Shown here one piece after another: positions 43,283-54,802 of a stretch of DNA of 64,000 nucleotides (positions are counted from its first letter, which is position 1; each line of letters starts with the position of its first letter). The notes under the pieces were generated by a model. The model ran no database searches. It was not told the origin of the DNA and saw only the letters and a list, made by a program, of their open reading frames with translations. Location: contig OY776124.1 of the NCBI GenBank assembly GCA_963675135.1, positions 18,784,066 through 18,848,065 on the forward strand, given 5' to 3'. The position numbers and the translations under genes were made by a program. The stretch comes from Galeopsis tetrahit. Lineage: Eukaryota > Streptophyta > Magnoliopsida > Lamiales > Lamiaceae.

Positions 43283-46200
43283 TATATTGACTCTGGGGCT
43301 TCGGCGCACATGACATCTCGCCCCACCGACCTGGACTCCTGCTCGCCATACTCTGGTAATGGTTCGGTGATAGTCGGTAATGGTTCTGCTTACCTATCTC
43401 GCATATTGGCACTCACTCTATTTCTAGTACAGTTCAACTTCGTGATGTGCTAGTTGTGCGCAATATTACGAAAAACCTTTTATCTATCAGCAAATTAACC
43501 TCTGATTTGTCTGTTGATGTTGTTTTATCTGACAAGTCATTTGCGATTCAGAAGCGGAACACCAAGGAGGTGGTCGCTCGGGGCAGATGTGAGCAAGGAT
43601 TATATCTATTGGATTCCTCGCTTCCAGCTTTTGTTGCAGGTGTTCGATCCACTGTGTCAAAAGCCTCCTTTAACTTATGGCATTTAAGATTGGGGCACGT
43701 CCCATTTGATACTTTGAAACTTTTACATAAGTTATGTGCTATTTCAGTTACGTCTTTGTTACCTACTCCTGGAGTTTGCTCTTCATGTCAATTAGACAAG
43801 AGCAAACGTTTATCTTTTAATGTCAATGAAAAACGAACTTCATCTGTTCTCAATTTAGTGCGCTGTGATTTATGGGGTCCTGCACCTGTTGTGTCCTCGG
43901 ATGGCTATCGATATTATGCTGTATTCCTTGATGATTTCTCTCGATTCTCTTGGATTTATCCTATGCGACCTAAGATTGAATTTCCTGCTATTTTGGAGAC
44001 ATTCCACACCTTTGTGTGCAATTAGTTCTCCACTACTATGAAGGTATTTCAAAGTGATGGAGGGACGGAGTTCGTCAACAATAGGGTTTCTGGCTTTCTA
44101 CGAACATATGGGGTTCTTCATAGATTGTCCTGCCCATACACTCCCGAGCAGAATGGCAGGGCCGAGTGCAAGCATCGACACATCACCGAAACAGGGCTCT
44201 CTATGATGTTTCATGGCAACCTTCATGCTCGTTTTTGGTTTGATGCCTTTGCGGCAGCCGTTTATGTCATCAACCGTCTACCCTCCACCATTCTAAGTGA
44301 CACCTCTCCATTTCAGGCTCTCTATTCCTCGTCGCCGAACTATGGGAATTTCAAGCCTCTTGGTTGCCAAGTTTATCCCTTTCTCCGAGATTATGCTCTG
44401 CACAAATTGGCCCTTCGCAGTCGCCCTTGTATTTTTTTGGGCTACAGCAGCACTCACAAGGGTTTTTGTTGTCTTAACTCAAATTCGAACAGGGTGTTCA
44501 TCACTCGTCATGCCAAATTTGACGATCAATGCTTCCCTTTCTCCTCATCTGCTCGCTCCTCGCCTGTGCCCATGCTAGATGTCTCTGTGTTTTTGGAGCA
44601 TGTCTGCTCGCCTTCCTCTACCGAATAGTCCCCTCCAATCACGTCTAATCCTTGTTCGCTTTGCTCTTCTGAACCCGATCCAATCATTGCTTCGGTGGTC
44701 GCCCAACCACCGCCTCCTGCTCGCCCTTTGCCTCAGACTACATCTTCGCACCCCATGGTTACTCGAGGTAAGGCAGGTATTTTCAAACCCAAATACCCAG
44801 TTAGTTCAACTTCCTCGGCACTTATCTCTACTCTGGCTCTCTCCTCTGAACCACGAGGATTCAAGTCAGCTGCTAAGTCTCCTCTCTAGTTATCGGCCAT
44901 GCAAGAGGAAATTGATGCTCTTCGCAACAATCAAACCTGGGATCTGGTTCCTTGCCATTCTAGTGTAAACATTGTTGGGTCCAAATGGGTTTTTCGGACA
45001 AAGTATCACTCTGACGGCTCCGTGGAGTGTCATAAAGCACGCTTGGTCACTCAGGGTTTCACTCAAATTTCAGGCGACGATTTCTCTCATACTTTCAGTT
45101 CGGTGGTCAAGGTTGCGACTATTCGGATCATCCTCGCCATTGTTGTTCAGTCAAACTGGCCACTCCATCAGCTTGACGTTAAAAATGCCTTTCTCAATGG
45201 TGTCTTGGACAAGCCCGTTTTCATGGCCCAACCTCTTGGCTATGTTGATGCTCGCTTCCCGGATCACGTTTGTCGCCTCAAAAAGGCGTTGTATGGCCTG
45301 CGACAAGCTCCTCTTGCCTGGTTTCAAAGGTTTAGTACCTTTCTGTTCGACCTTGGTTTCTCTGCTTGCAAGTCCAATTCCTCGCTATTTTATCTCCACA
45401 AGGGCAAGTATGTTGTCTTCCTTCTCCTCTATGTGGACGATATCATCATTACAGGCAATGATCCATCACTCCTTGCTCGCTTCATCTGGCAGGCGCACAA
45501 GGAATTTGCCCTGAAGGATTTAGGTCGCCTAAACTATTTTTTGGGCCTTGAGATCTCTTATACTCCTGATGGTCTATTTATTGGCCAGTCCAAGTATGCT
45601 CGCGACATCCTCGACCGAGCATCCTTGGCTGACTCGCGACCAATTGCTACCCCTTTGGTCGCTGGTGAATCTATGACGAGCACGGGTGCCTCGTTCTCAG
45701 ATCCTACTCTCTACCGCTCGCTTGTTGGTGCTCTCCAATATCTGACTATCACCCGACCAGACCTCTCCTTTGCGGTGAATCATGTTAGTCAGTTTCTTCA
45801 GGCACCCTCTATTGATTACTTTACTGCGGTCAAACGCATCATCCGCTATGTCAAAGGGACTCTTCACTACGGCCTCACCTTTGCTCGCCGACCTGATCGA
45901 TCAATTGTGGGCTATTTTGATGCCGATTGGGCTCGGTGTCTTGATACTCGTCGTTCCACTTACGGCTACTCAATCTTCTTGGGAGGAAATCTTGTTTCTT
46001 GGAGTTCCAAGAAGCAACCAACTGTTGCCCGCTCGAGTTGCGAGTCTGAATATCGGGCAATGGCGAACACAGCTGCTGACATTATCTGGTTGACGAATCT
46101 ACTGCGGGAACTTCGTCAACTACCACCTGCTCGGCCGGTCCTTCTAACTGATAATAGAAGTGCTCTCTTTCTCAGCCAAAATCCAGTCGCCCATAAGCGG

Positions 46201-46404
46201 GCAAAACATATTGACATCGACTGTCATTTTGTTCGAGAAATGGTAACTTTTGGAAAACTACTCACAGACTTTGTACCGTCCCATCTACAGCTTGCGGACA
46301 AGTTCACGAAGAGTCTTCCTCGTCCAGCTTTCGAGTTCCTGCGTTCCAAGCTTTGCGTGTTTCCGCATCCCACGCAACGCTTGATGGGGGATATTAAGGA
46401 ATAA
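43283..46404 (+). pseudogene. pol: Copia pol: protease, integrase, RT, RNase H with stops and a shift
   Basis: After the protease motif a frameshift near 43395 leads into the integrase frame (finger: LWHLRLGHVPFDTL, CSSCQ; core: RCDLWGPAP, FQSDGGTEF, EQNGRAECKHRH). In-frame TAG codons occur at 44023-44025, 44626-44628 and 44887-44889. From 44899 the reverse transcriptase and RNase H are open to 46404: QLDVKNAFLNGVL, YVDD at 45430-45441, GYFDADWARCLDTRRSTYG, SSCESEYRAMA, KRAKHIDIDCHFVRE. The enzyme half is well conserved but cannot be translated from gag in this copy. Confidence 0.9.
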
Positions 46405-46591
46405 TTTCATGATTATCTCTACCTTCCTTGTATATAGTCATTTATTGTAAATCGTAACGGTAAATCATTATTAGTATAAATCGTAACGGTAAATCATCAT
46501 TTGTGTAAATCGTAACGTTAGCTAATCAATGTAATATAAATAGGAGTACCCTTATCAATGATAATCATCTTTCCCATTCATCATTCTTACA
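46392..46591 (+). repeat. 3' LTR of the copia element
   Basis: A 200-bp direct repeat of the 5' LTR with four substitutions. The pol stop codon (46402-46404) lies just inside it. Confidence 0.94.
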
Positions 46592-46745
46592 ATTAGGTTT
46601 TGAGGGGGGTGTACGTGGATAGTAATAGAAATTTTATGAGAGAAGGGCATTTATGACAATTAAGGGGGTGCATCTATCTTAAGCCAATTTTAGGGGGGTG
46701 CATCCATCTGAAATGGAGGTGCATATAGTCAATCCCTTTGACCGT

Positions 46746-47890
46746 GGTCTTTTCATAAACCCACATTGGTACCATTTTTTAGGCCCTTTTCTGCGGCCCA
46801 TTTAGAAGAAATTGAGGCCCTTGGTCAGCGCCCTAATGAAGCAATAAAAATTATTTTAAATGGTGTTTGACTTTTATTTATGTGTTTAATTTTTATTGGC
46901 AAACATGTAGTGAACAGTATAATGTGTCTTATCTATTGTTAATTGGGGTAAGATTGAAAGATTTATTTCATTGATTGCATATAAGCATGCAACCAAATTT
47001 ATTATGATCTATGTGTTTATTTTTTTATTGGCAAACATGTTATTAGTGAGCAGTATAATGTGTCTTATCTATTGTTAATTGGGGTTAGATTGAAAGATTT
47101 ATTTCATTGATTGAATATAAGCATGCAACCAAATTTATTATGATCTCGAGACATGATTAACTATTGGGAGGAGGGTATTTGATTATTATAGGAGCTATTT
47201 CGAATTGTATGATGCATTCTTGGTAGAGATGCATGTTTGTGTGATGTTTCCTATGAATTAATTGAATTGAAAATCTTTTAATTCATTATTTAGTGATCAA
47301 CTCTATAAGAGAATAAACTTAATTGTTATTTGAATGAATCATTAGTCATTGATGAATATCATAATATTGCAAATGTCTTGAAACCTATTTTTTCTTAATT
47401 GTATTTCATCTACATTTTCTTGTATTTTTGTGATCTGCATGAGTTTTATTTTGATCAAATTTTTTTACTAATCTTAGTTGTTTACTTGTGGGGATATTTG
47501 GTAGACAATTTAGAGGTAATTCATCCTTCAATTTTTTACCACGTCTATTTAGAACTCAATCAACAAACGTCATTTTTACACCCTTCCCTATCTGTGGAAT
47601 CGACTTGTACTTACCTCCACTATGATTTACACTGTATACTTGTGGTCGTTTATTTTAGTATCGTAAAATATACGAAAAATGGAGGGAGTATAATTTAAGA
47701 GTTCTATATCTCATGTATTCAACTAAGAGCATATCATTACATTCGAGTTTAGTAATGATATCTTATCCATAATTATTCGTGTGTAAATTGCATGACTTTA
47801 GTGCATATTTAGAGCTTATATTTCTTGTATTTTCACATTATATTGGCCAATTGTGGATGATTTGATTTAATTGTGAGAAAGGTAGTTTGT
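46746..47890. repeat. AT-rich region with a 133-bp tandem duplication
   Basis: 46879-47008 and 47011-47146 are near-identical copies (ggcaaacatgt, aatgtgtcttatctattgtt, gcatgcaaccaaatttatta). The rest, to 47890, is AT-rich; an open stretch at 47399-47698 has no recognisable domain and starts in low-complexity Phe/Tyr-rich sequence, so I do not call a gene. Confidence 0.6.
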
Positions 47891-48377
47891 TGTTGATGTT
47901 TTTAGAAAAAAATGAAGCTTTTAGGAGCAAATCACGTGCATATATCTCACTGGACTGAAGATAGGATTACACCATTGGATTCGTCTCGAAAAATGGAATG
48001 GAATGAAAAAAAGAATCAAGTCAATCAGAGGGCGGAAGCTCGAGATATGAAGGGATGAAGACGGAGGACAGAAGTTGGGCCGAAGTATCCGCCCGACCAG
48101 GCCGACCCACCCTCCCGGGCCGACCCGCCCGACCACAGCGATCTGCACCCACCTTTTTTTATTAATGCACCCCTGAGCGTATTTTGGCCCAAATTCAACT
48201 TACGAAGTTTCGGTCCGATCGGGCCACCTGTTTCGATCATTTTTTGCGTGCGCCATCGTCCGGCCAACCGCGCCACTTACCCACCCGGCCGGGTGGACCC
48301 ATTTTCGGGGGTTTTGGCCTATTTTCTCCATATTTCAAGGGCCTAATTGAAAAATTAATCCAAGACTTCCACGCCAA

Positions 48378-48387
48378 CTATAAATAG
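48378..48387 (+). promoter_or_regulatory. TATA box in the LTR-like segment
   Basis: ctataaatag, followed about 40 bp later by a ctccttttacaagc stretch that would suit a transcription start. Activity is unknown. Confidence 0.45.
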
Positions 48388-49468
48388 ATCCAATTTGAGT
48401 TTTAAAAAATGAGTCTTCCTCCTTTTACAAGCAATTCCACACACACAAACACATAGTAGTGGGTTTTCTTATAGTTTTAGTTGAATTTTTCATTAGATTA
48501 GCTAGAATGGGTAATTTTACTTCGAATCAAGCAACGATCATCATCGGGCATCATCTATTACATCGGTTTGTAGCTAAATCCTCATGATCAAGGTGATATT
48601 TTATTTTGCAATTCAATTTAGTTATTTCTTAATTTCTCCAATCGTTTGCTATTTTACCATGAGTTTGATGTTATTTGTTGTTGTAGCCATGTGATTCTCT
48701 TCTAGAACCATGGGCTAAGCTCTTATTGCTTTGGGTGTGAATGTTTTGATGGGTGTTTAGTGTAATTATGGATTAATTGCATGATTAGCTTGGAATTTGG
48801 GTGTTTATGTTTCTAGTGTTGTGATTGCATTGATTCAATTGATTAATTCACCCTATTAGCTAGCATTGTTGGTTATGTCGATTACAATGATCGTATTGGG
48901 TCGCATGATTAAGAGTGTGGGTGTGAGCTTGGATTAATTGATTAGAATTCACATATTAATTGGCTTAACCGACCGGGGGTTGATTGCTTAGATCGACAAC
49001 TCTAGACACTAATTGAATAGAGGTCGTCTAAGAGATTGGTGAGAGGGTATTTCATAAGCATTAGTAACCGTGTTGAAAGTGCTTATGAAACACTATCTTA
49101 GGAGCTTATGGTATTTGGTTAGATCTTATAATTGTTAATCAATGCACGTGTTCACCTAAGACTCACGAGGGATTGGTCTACACATAGGAGTGATAGCCTT
49201 TAGCTTAACCCATAATCATACGTTTATTCATGCAATTGATTCGTTAACTCATTGAATTACCCACAAAACGGAAACACCTGAGACAATACCCCTTCTTGTG
49301 TTCATTTCTTATCATTCTTAGTTAATTTAGTTTAATTCTTGTGTTTTAAATCCCGAAAATCCAACACACTTGCAGTTACTACAATAACATGAATACTTTT
49401 AACTTTAGGGATTCACTTACATTCAACTAGATCCTTGGACGAACAAACTACTTGGTCGTACTTACGTA

Positions 49469-50585
49469 GAGAAAATTTCATTTTGCGTCCTGTAACTTAG
49501 GCCTAATCCAATTTATATCCTTTAAGTTTTCTCTTTTTCGATTTACATTCTTTTTGGTCCAATTTACGTCCTTTTTGCCGGAAAATTTTCAAACTCACCG
49601 GAATGTGAGGAATAAATTGGGATTCCGGCCAAATAGTCCTATTTACGTCCTTTAAGTTTGAAAATTAAAATTTAATAAATAAATTTTCTAAAAATATCAT
49701 AAAAAATTCTAAATTTTTTTAAAATATTATGAAAAATCTAAAAATATTATTAAAATAAAAAACTATAAAATGTGTAAAATAAAATTCAAAATATCTCATT
49801 AAATTTTATAAAAATCTCATTAAAAAATGTGTAAAATAAAAAAAAAATCCTACAATTAAAAAAATTGAAAATGTTTGATTTAAAATTAAGAAATTAAAAA
49901 ATCACATTAAAAATTCCAAAAATCTCATTAAAATTTCTAAAAATCTCATTAATTTTTTTTTTAATGTGTATATTAAATATTACAAATTCTAAAAACCCAA
50001 TAAGAATAATAAAAACTATTAATATTTCATTAAAAATCAGACTTTGATTCGAACTCATCCGTCATTAAAGTTTTTCTCAAACTCTTAATTTTTTTTGGAT
50101 TCCAAGCCTTGATTGATTGTAAAACCGTGTCAAATTCATTTTAATGAGGTTTTAGAATTTTATAATTTTTTTTTATTTTAAACATTTTTAAAATTTTAAT
50201 TTATAGATTTTTTATTTTTAGAATTTTATGTTTTTATGAGATTCTTAGAATTTTTTTATTTTTAATTTACAAATTTTTAGAATTGTAGATTTTTTAAATT
50301 TTTTTAGAATTTTAGATTTTTTTTTTGTTTTACACAATTTATAAATTTTAATGATATTTTTAGTTTTTAATGAGATTTTTATTTTTTTCAGAATTTTTTA
50401 ATTATTAATTTCTAATTTTCAAATTTAAAGGACGTAAATTGGACTATTTGACCGGAGACTTTTCGGCGAAAAGGACATAAAAGGACATAAATTGGACACC
50501 CTAGGACGTAAATTGAAAAAGTGAAAACATAAAGGATATAAACTGGATTAGGCCTAAGTTACAGGACGTAAAATGAAATTTTCTC
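49469..50585. mobile_element. Foldback Mutator-type MITE with 10-bp target duplication
   Basis: The ends GAGAAAATTTCATTTTGCGT and its complement form a nearly perfect inverted repeat for more than 60 bp. Weaker complementarity continues for about 200 bp (gtccaatttacgtcc against ggacgtaaattggac). The flanks are a perfect duplication, TACTTACGTA (49459-49468 and 50586-50595). Non-coding, with a T/A-rich centre. Confidence 0.88.
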
Positions 50586-50660
50586 TACTTACGTACTACA
50601 ATCGGACCCATACGCTTGTGGGGATCGTATTGTTACGTGTGTAAAAAGTGTTCAAAAACT

Positions 50661-51828
50661 ATACAAGTCACATAACTTTGATCTTCATTGTTAAAGATAT
50701 TGCATCAGTTGAAAATACAAAACATGTAGGTTCTTAAACGCGTAGTGAAGGGTAAAAAGTTTAGAGAAGACGAGTGAATAGACGTAGCTGCCTTAATGGA
50801 GTTAAGTTAGTTGGCAAGTAATGAATTGTTTGAGTGTGCGGTGAAGCAACTAAGGTTGATAATAAACCTATCGATTGCTTTGCAGCTGGGTCAATTAGTC
50901 TGTTATCAAAGTAAGTTGAGTGCGGAAATAGTGTAGGCCTAGATTATACTCGTCTGTTTTGAAAACTTGTTTTTTAACTTAGAAACTCTTGATTTTCAAA
51001 TTTTATGCAGATACAACTAATTGTGTGCTATTGCAGTTTGATAAAATGACAATAATAATAAGAATGAATTACAATTTATCAATTCATTCCAAATGAATCT
51101 TGAAATTTAAAGTGACAAGAATAAGTACACTTGAACTGATCATCACTTTTTGTGTCCTTGGTCCTACTAGTAATTTCAGTGTTCCGGCCAGTACACCTTA
51201 CAAAGTTACTTACAAACTAACACAAACAATCAAAAGAGTAGAGAGTAGTAGGTTTGAAATAGTTTCCAACTATATGAATTTTTACAAACAAATTTTGAAA
51301 GAATCTTAAGCTGCTAGATTTGGTTATAAGTAAGCATGCATATACTACAATGCTAGAATATAGAGCACTTAAGATTTGGAGATGTATAGATTCTCTTGGA
51401 TAATCTTTAAATCTTGAAGACGTGTGTTTGATAGATGACTACTTCGGCTGGTAGAATTTTCGTAGACTTCTTGTGAAGCTTGACCTTGTATTATAAGAAG
51501 ATTTAAAAATTAGTCGTTGGAAAGAGTCAGGTATGAAATCCTTCTAAGTCTTAGGATATGTCCCTCGTACAAACCATCCTTAAAATGGAATGTGCATTTA
51601 GTACCAATTAATGTATTTATATTTTTTACACCGTGGCATTGTTCTGTTGTAGCTTTGTGTTAAATTTGCATGTCTACTGTTGCGTTCATTGGTCCACGTT
51701 AATAGAGATAGGTAGAGTTGTTCAAAAAACTATTCAGAATTTTTTTCATATCACCTTTTAAAATTGACCTTCTCTCCAAAATTCATTTTGTTCAGCTGTG
51801 TGAAACAACTTAAGCAAATACTTGACAA
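50661..51828. other. AT-rich region without recognised gene
   Basis: Short open stretches (for example 51100-51309) have no recognisable domain. No TIR, LTR or RNA signal was found. Confidence 0.5.
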
Positions 51829-51894
51829 CACCACCACAAAACGCGAGGAACTAGACGAGGGAAAAACCCTCGTAAACCAAAATTGAATTATCTG

Positions 51895-51960
51895 GGATTC
51901 GAACCCAGGCATCTCGCGCGTAGATTCCACCACCACCGCTGGGCCACATATATTCCTCCA
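51895..51960 (-). other. tRNA-like segment with A and B boxes
   Basis: On the minus strand TGGCCCAGCGGTGG resembles a pol III A box, and GGTTCGAATCC (near 51895-51905) is a perfect B box, within a tRNA-like distance. No full cloverleaf with acceptor stem is evident, so it is a relic or SINE-like head, not a tRNA gene. Confidence 0.45.
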
Positions 51961-52087
51961 TTTAATTCATATTTCGCGCATGGTGGGTGTCGAACTCAGG
52001 ACCTCCAGGTCCTGAAGCATTTATGGGCACCCCTGTTGCCAATTAGGTTAGGAGCTATTGTCGTTGTATTCTGAATGCAATTAATAG
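51933..52087 (-). repeat. Module A shared by the two CACTA elements, tRNA-like
   Basis: About 155 bp is collinear with 54073-54219: gctgggccac, then gaactcaggacctcc, gggcacccctgttgcc, aggttaggagct and gaatgcaattaat in the same order. Read on the minus strand it has A-box- and B-box-like sequences with a long variable arm, like a Leu/Ser-type tRNA. Confidence 0.6.
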
Positions 52088-53207
52088 AATTGAACCCATG
52101 ACCTTTGTTAAATTCAGAAAAGTCTTTGTCATTTAACTATAGTAACTTTAGTTAACAAATTGTAAAATAAACATATTTAACACTTGATGTATTTTAAAAA
52201 TTAATTTAATTAACAAGTTGTCTCGCCTGAAGCTTTCCCTGGAGCTTGTTGGGTCAACCGTCCACCTGATTCTGTTTGAGTTTGAAAATAATAAATTAGT
52301 AAATACAAGAAATACAATTAATTAATTAAATATATGTAAATTGTAATCTATACTTACAATTACACATACATTAATGTTAGCGAGGGATTTTTACAAAATC
52401 CAAAGTAAAATTGGGGTGTATTATGACCTTTATATTAAAGAATTATAGTGGAGAGAAGAAATTATGGATTTTGAAATTCAATGAAATTCAAGTATTTAAA
52501 AAATCCAATCAATAGTTAAAATATGGTATATGTTTGTTTTGAAATTTTATAGAATAAGATGGTGGAAAAGTTGATTAATATAAAATATCAATAGAAGGGT
52601 GAAATTGTGTTGTGTATCATTATGGGTAATATTAACCTAATTAATTATATATATCATTAAATTATTTTAAAAAAAAAAATCCTATGAAATTATGAATAAA
52701 TTAAGTAAAATTAAGAGCGAATCTGTGTATTTAGTAAATATTAAAATTAGCATAAGTTTAGAAAAATTTTAAATATAAATTTAATTTATTTAACCGTCAA
52801 ATCAACCTTATTTATAGAATAATCTATAATTTAAAAAAAAAAAAAAAAACCATATAACTATGAATAAATTCAAAATTAAAGATGGACGAGAATTCTGGAA
52901 TTGAGATTTGGTATAAATGCATAATCAATTAGATTGATAAAAATGACGGTAAATACTGACGTGTATTTATATTAATGTTAACGAGGGATTTTAGCGAGGG
53001 CCCCCAATCCCTCGCTAACATTTAATGACGTGGCCGCTTAACGAGGGCCGTTCCCTCGCTAACATTAAATTAATGGTCCCCTCGCTAAGCCCTCGTTAGT
53101 TGTTTTTACTCGCCAACTTCCCCCTCGCCTATTCCCTTGGTAATTGTCGAGAGATTAAATGCCCTCGGTAACTTCCCTCGCTAATTCGATTAAATTTTGT
53201 AGTGCAC

Positions 53208-53829
53208 CATATATGTCAGTTGTTAATGATCTTGGCTGACGCTGAGACTCCGCTAACTTGTGCTTAGAATGCAAATCATGTGATTCACATATAACCTTCT
53301 CTTCTGATATTGTATAGGTCTTCTAGTCTCATCATCCAAATTAATTGACATGTACTACAACTGATCCTAGACTATAAGGCTAGAAGTTGTTTCTATACAA
53401 TTAAATTAAAACTTATAAAAAATAATCATCTTATTAATCCTATTATATAAAAATAATCAACTTATTAATCCTATTATATTGCATTTTGACTTAAATTATC
53501 AAGACTAATACAAATATCCCAACTAAATCTATATATATTAACCATTTAACTTGAGAGTTAAGGCTTTTTGGTGAAGTTTGTGAGAACTACACCATACTAC
53601 TTTCAATCAATTTATGTGATTATATAAATGTAGTGACACACTACAGTACAAGAAACTCTATAAATTAATACTCGATTAATTAATAAACTCTCTAAAATAA
53701 TATTTTTGGCCGATCCTGACTCGGGGATAGGGTGCTAAATTAATAAACTCGCTAAAATTATAAGATAATACATTTTTTATAATTTCTATAGACCACATAT
53801 AAAATATAAATTAATAATTCCTTATATAC
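53208..53829. other. AT-rich spacer between the CACTA elements
   Basis: Contains two related blocks around attaataaactctctaaaat (53680) and attaataaactcgctaaaat (53740), joined by the GC-richer gatcctgactcggggatag. This could be a small MITE remnant. No gene. Confidence 0.45.
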
Positions 53830-54072
53830 TACCACTACAAAATAATGGGGAAATGGCAACAGCAAAGGCAACAAATCTGCCCTCACTAATGATGAAGGCA
53901 AAGGCAACGGATGCCTGCCGTTGCCAATATGGTCGTTGCTATTTGAATGGCAACGAATTTGGGGAAAACACGTTGTCTTTTGGCAACGACAGGTGGTCGT
54001 TTCCTTTTGGCAAGCGCGTGGAGGTCGTTGCCTTTTGTTGAGGGCGACAGCCGTTGCCAATTGGCAACGGGG

Positions 54073-54219
54073 CCACTGCCTGGGCCACCATATTTCGAGA
54101 TTATTTCGCTGTTTGTGGGGTTCGAACTCGGGACCTCTCGGTCTCGAAGGCTTTTGGGCGCCCCTTGTGTGCCGTTTAGGCTAGGAGCTTTAGTCGACAT
54201 GTTGTGAATGCAATTAATA
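54073..54219 (-). repeat. Module B shared by the two CACTA elements, tRNA-like
   Basis: The minus strand reads TAGCCTAAACGGCA (A-box-like) and GAGTTCGAACCCC (B-box), separated by a long variable region. It is collinear with 51933-52087. Confidence 0.6.
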
Positions 54220-54394
54220 TATATTCAATTTAATTTTAGTTTTTAATTCTTTAATTCAATGCATTCTAACTTTAATTGTTGCTTATTAAATTATCAAAGC
54301 ATATCATATTTATTTCTAAATGAGAATTAACTAAATTATATGTTTCAAATTAAATAATTTAATTACGGTATCAATTCACACTATTTAAATTTAT

Positions 54395-54770
54395 TCTAAT
54401 CTTCAATTTACAACATTTAAATTCATTCTAATTTTCAATTCACAACATTATAATTACATACAACATTGAGTATAATTATTTTCACTTATACATTTAAATT
54501 TATTCTAATCACATCATTTAAATTCATTCTAATTTTCAATTCACAACATTATAATTAATTACATACAACATTGAGTATAATTATTTTCGCTTATACATGT
54601 AAATTTATTCTAATCACATCATTTAAATTCATTCTAATTTTCAATTCACAACATTATAATTACATAAAACATTGAGTATAATTATTTTCGCTTATACATG
54701 TAAATTTATTCTAATCACATCATTTAAATTCATTCTAATTCTCAATTCACAACATTAAATATAATTATCA
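54395..54770. repeat. Tandem repeat, unit about 110 bp, three to four copies
   Basis: Units containing ttaaattcattctaattttc, acattgagtataattatttt and cttatacatgtaaatttatt repeat in order and with little divergence inside the second CACTA element. Confidence 0.8.
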
Positions 54771-54802
54771 ATTCACTTATCCATTTAATTAAAATAACAT
54801 CA

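Larger units (their letters stand above)
42033..46591 (+). mobile_element. Ty1/copia LTR retrotransposon, 4.56 kb, degenerate
   Basis: Two 200-bp LTRs (42033-42232 and 46392-46591) are flanked by a perfect duplication, ATTAG (42028-42032 and 46592-46596). A primer-binding site resembling initiator-Met tRNA (tggtatcag, then cc instead of agc) follows the 5' LTR, and a tgatggggga polypurine tract precedes the 3' LTR. The domain order gag, protease, integrase, RT, RNase H is copia-type. LTRs differ at 4 of 200 positions. Both LTRs begin TATTA rather than TGTTA. Confidence 0.94.
40968..46736. mobile_element. Second Mutator-like TIR element, interrupted by a copia element
   Basis: The left end GGGTTTGACTATATGCACC and the right end (complement of ggtgcatatagtcaatccc) form TIRs of about 40 bp. 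The flanking 9-mers ATTAACCGT (40959-40967) and TTTGACCGT (46737-46745) agree at 7 of 9 positions, as expected of an ageing Mutator duplication. It adjoins the previous element. Without the copia insertion it would be about 1.2 kb. It contains two hairpins (41232-41439) and a GC-rich block (41520-42010), and no transposase. Confidence 0.75.
47890..50660 (+). mobile_element. Probable old LTR (solo or truncated) interrupted by a MITE
   Basis: Starts near tgttgttgatg, contains a GC-rich block (48060-48310), a good TATA box ctataaatag at 48378-48387, and a long AT-rich leader ending near acccatacgcttgtggggat (50610). The last is like the 3' parts of plant gypsy LTRs. No primer site or coding region follows. 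Boundaries are approximate. Confidence 0.4.
51832..53204. mobile_element. Non-autonomous CACTA element
   Basis: Begins CACCACAAAA (one change from CACTACAAAA) and ends TTTTGTAGTG, flanked by the 3-bp duplication CAC (51829-51831 and 53205-53207). Subterminal regions are full of short direct and inverted copies of aacgaggga/ccctcg (51850-51880 and 52980-53190), as CACTA transposase-binding repeats are. No transposase frame remains in 1373 bp. Confidence 0.82.
53833..54802. mobile_element. Second CACTA element, left end only
   Basis: Starts CACTACAAAATAATGGGG, followed by dense subterminal repeats of ggcaacg/cgttgcc in both orientations (53850-54075). The right TAGTG end is not found before the SIRE insertion at 54803, so the element is interrupted or truncated. 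The subterminal motif differs from that of the 51832-53204 element, so the two are different families. Confidence 0.72.

Noticed and set aside
46402..46404. Copia pol ending inside the 3' LTR as a coding/LTR overlap like that of the CRM element
   Set aside because: Only a few codons overlap and they are not conserved domain sequence; probably incidental read-through.
47399..47698. 99-codon plus-strand frame
   Set aside because: Begins in low-complexity Phe/Tyr-rich sequence, has no domain and no flanking gene signals.
51895..52050. True tRNA genes in the first CACTA element
   Set aside because: A and B boxes are present, but no acceptor stem pairing or complete cloverleaf could be built by eye; better called tRNA-like.
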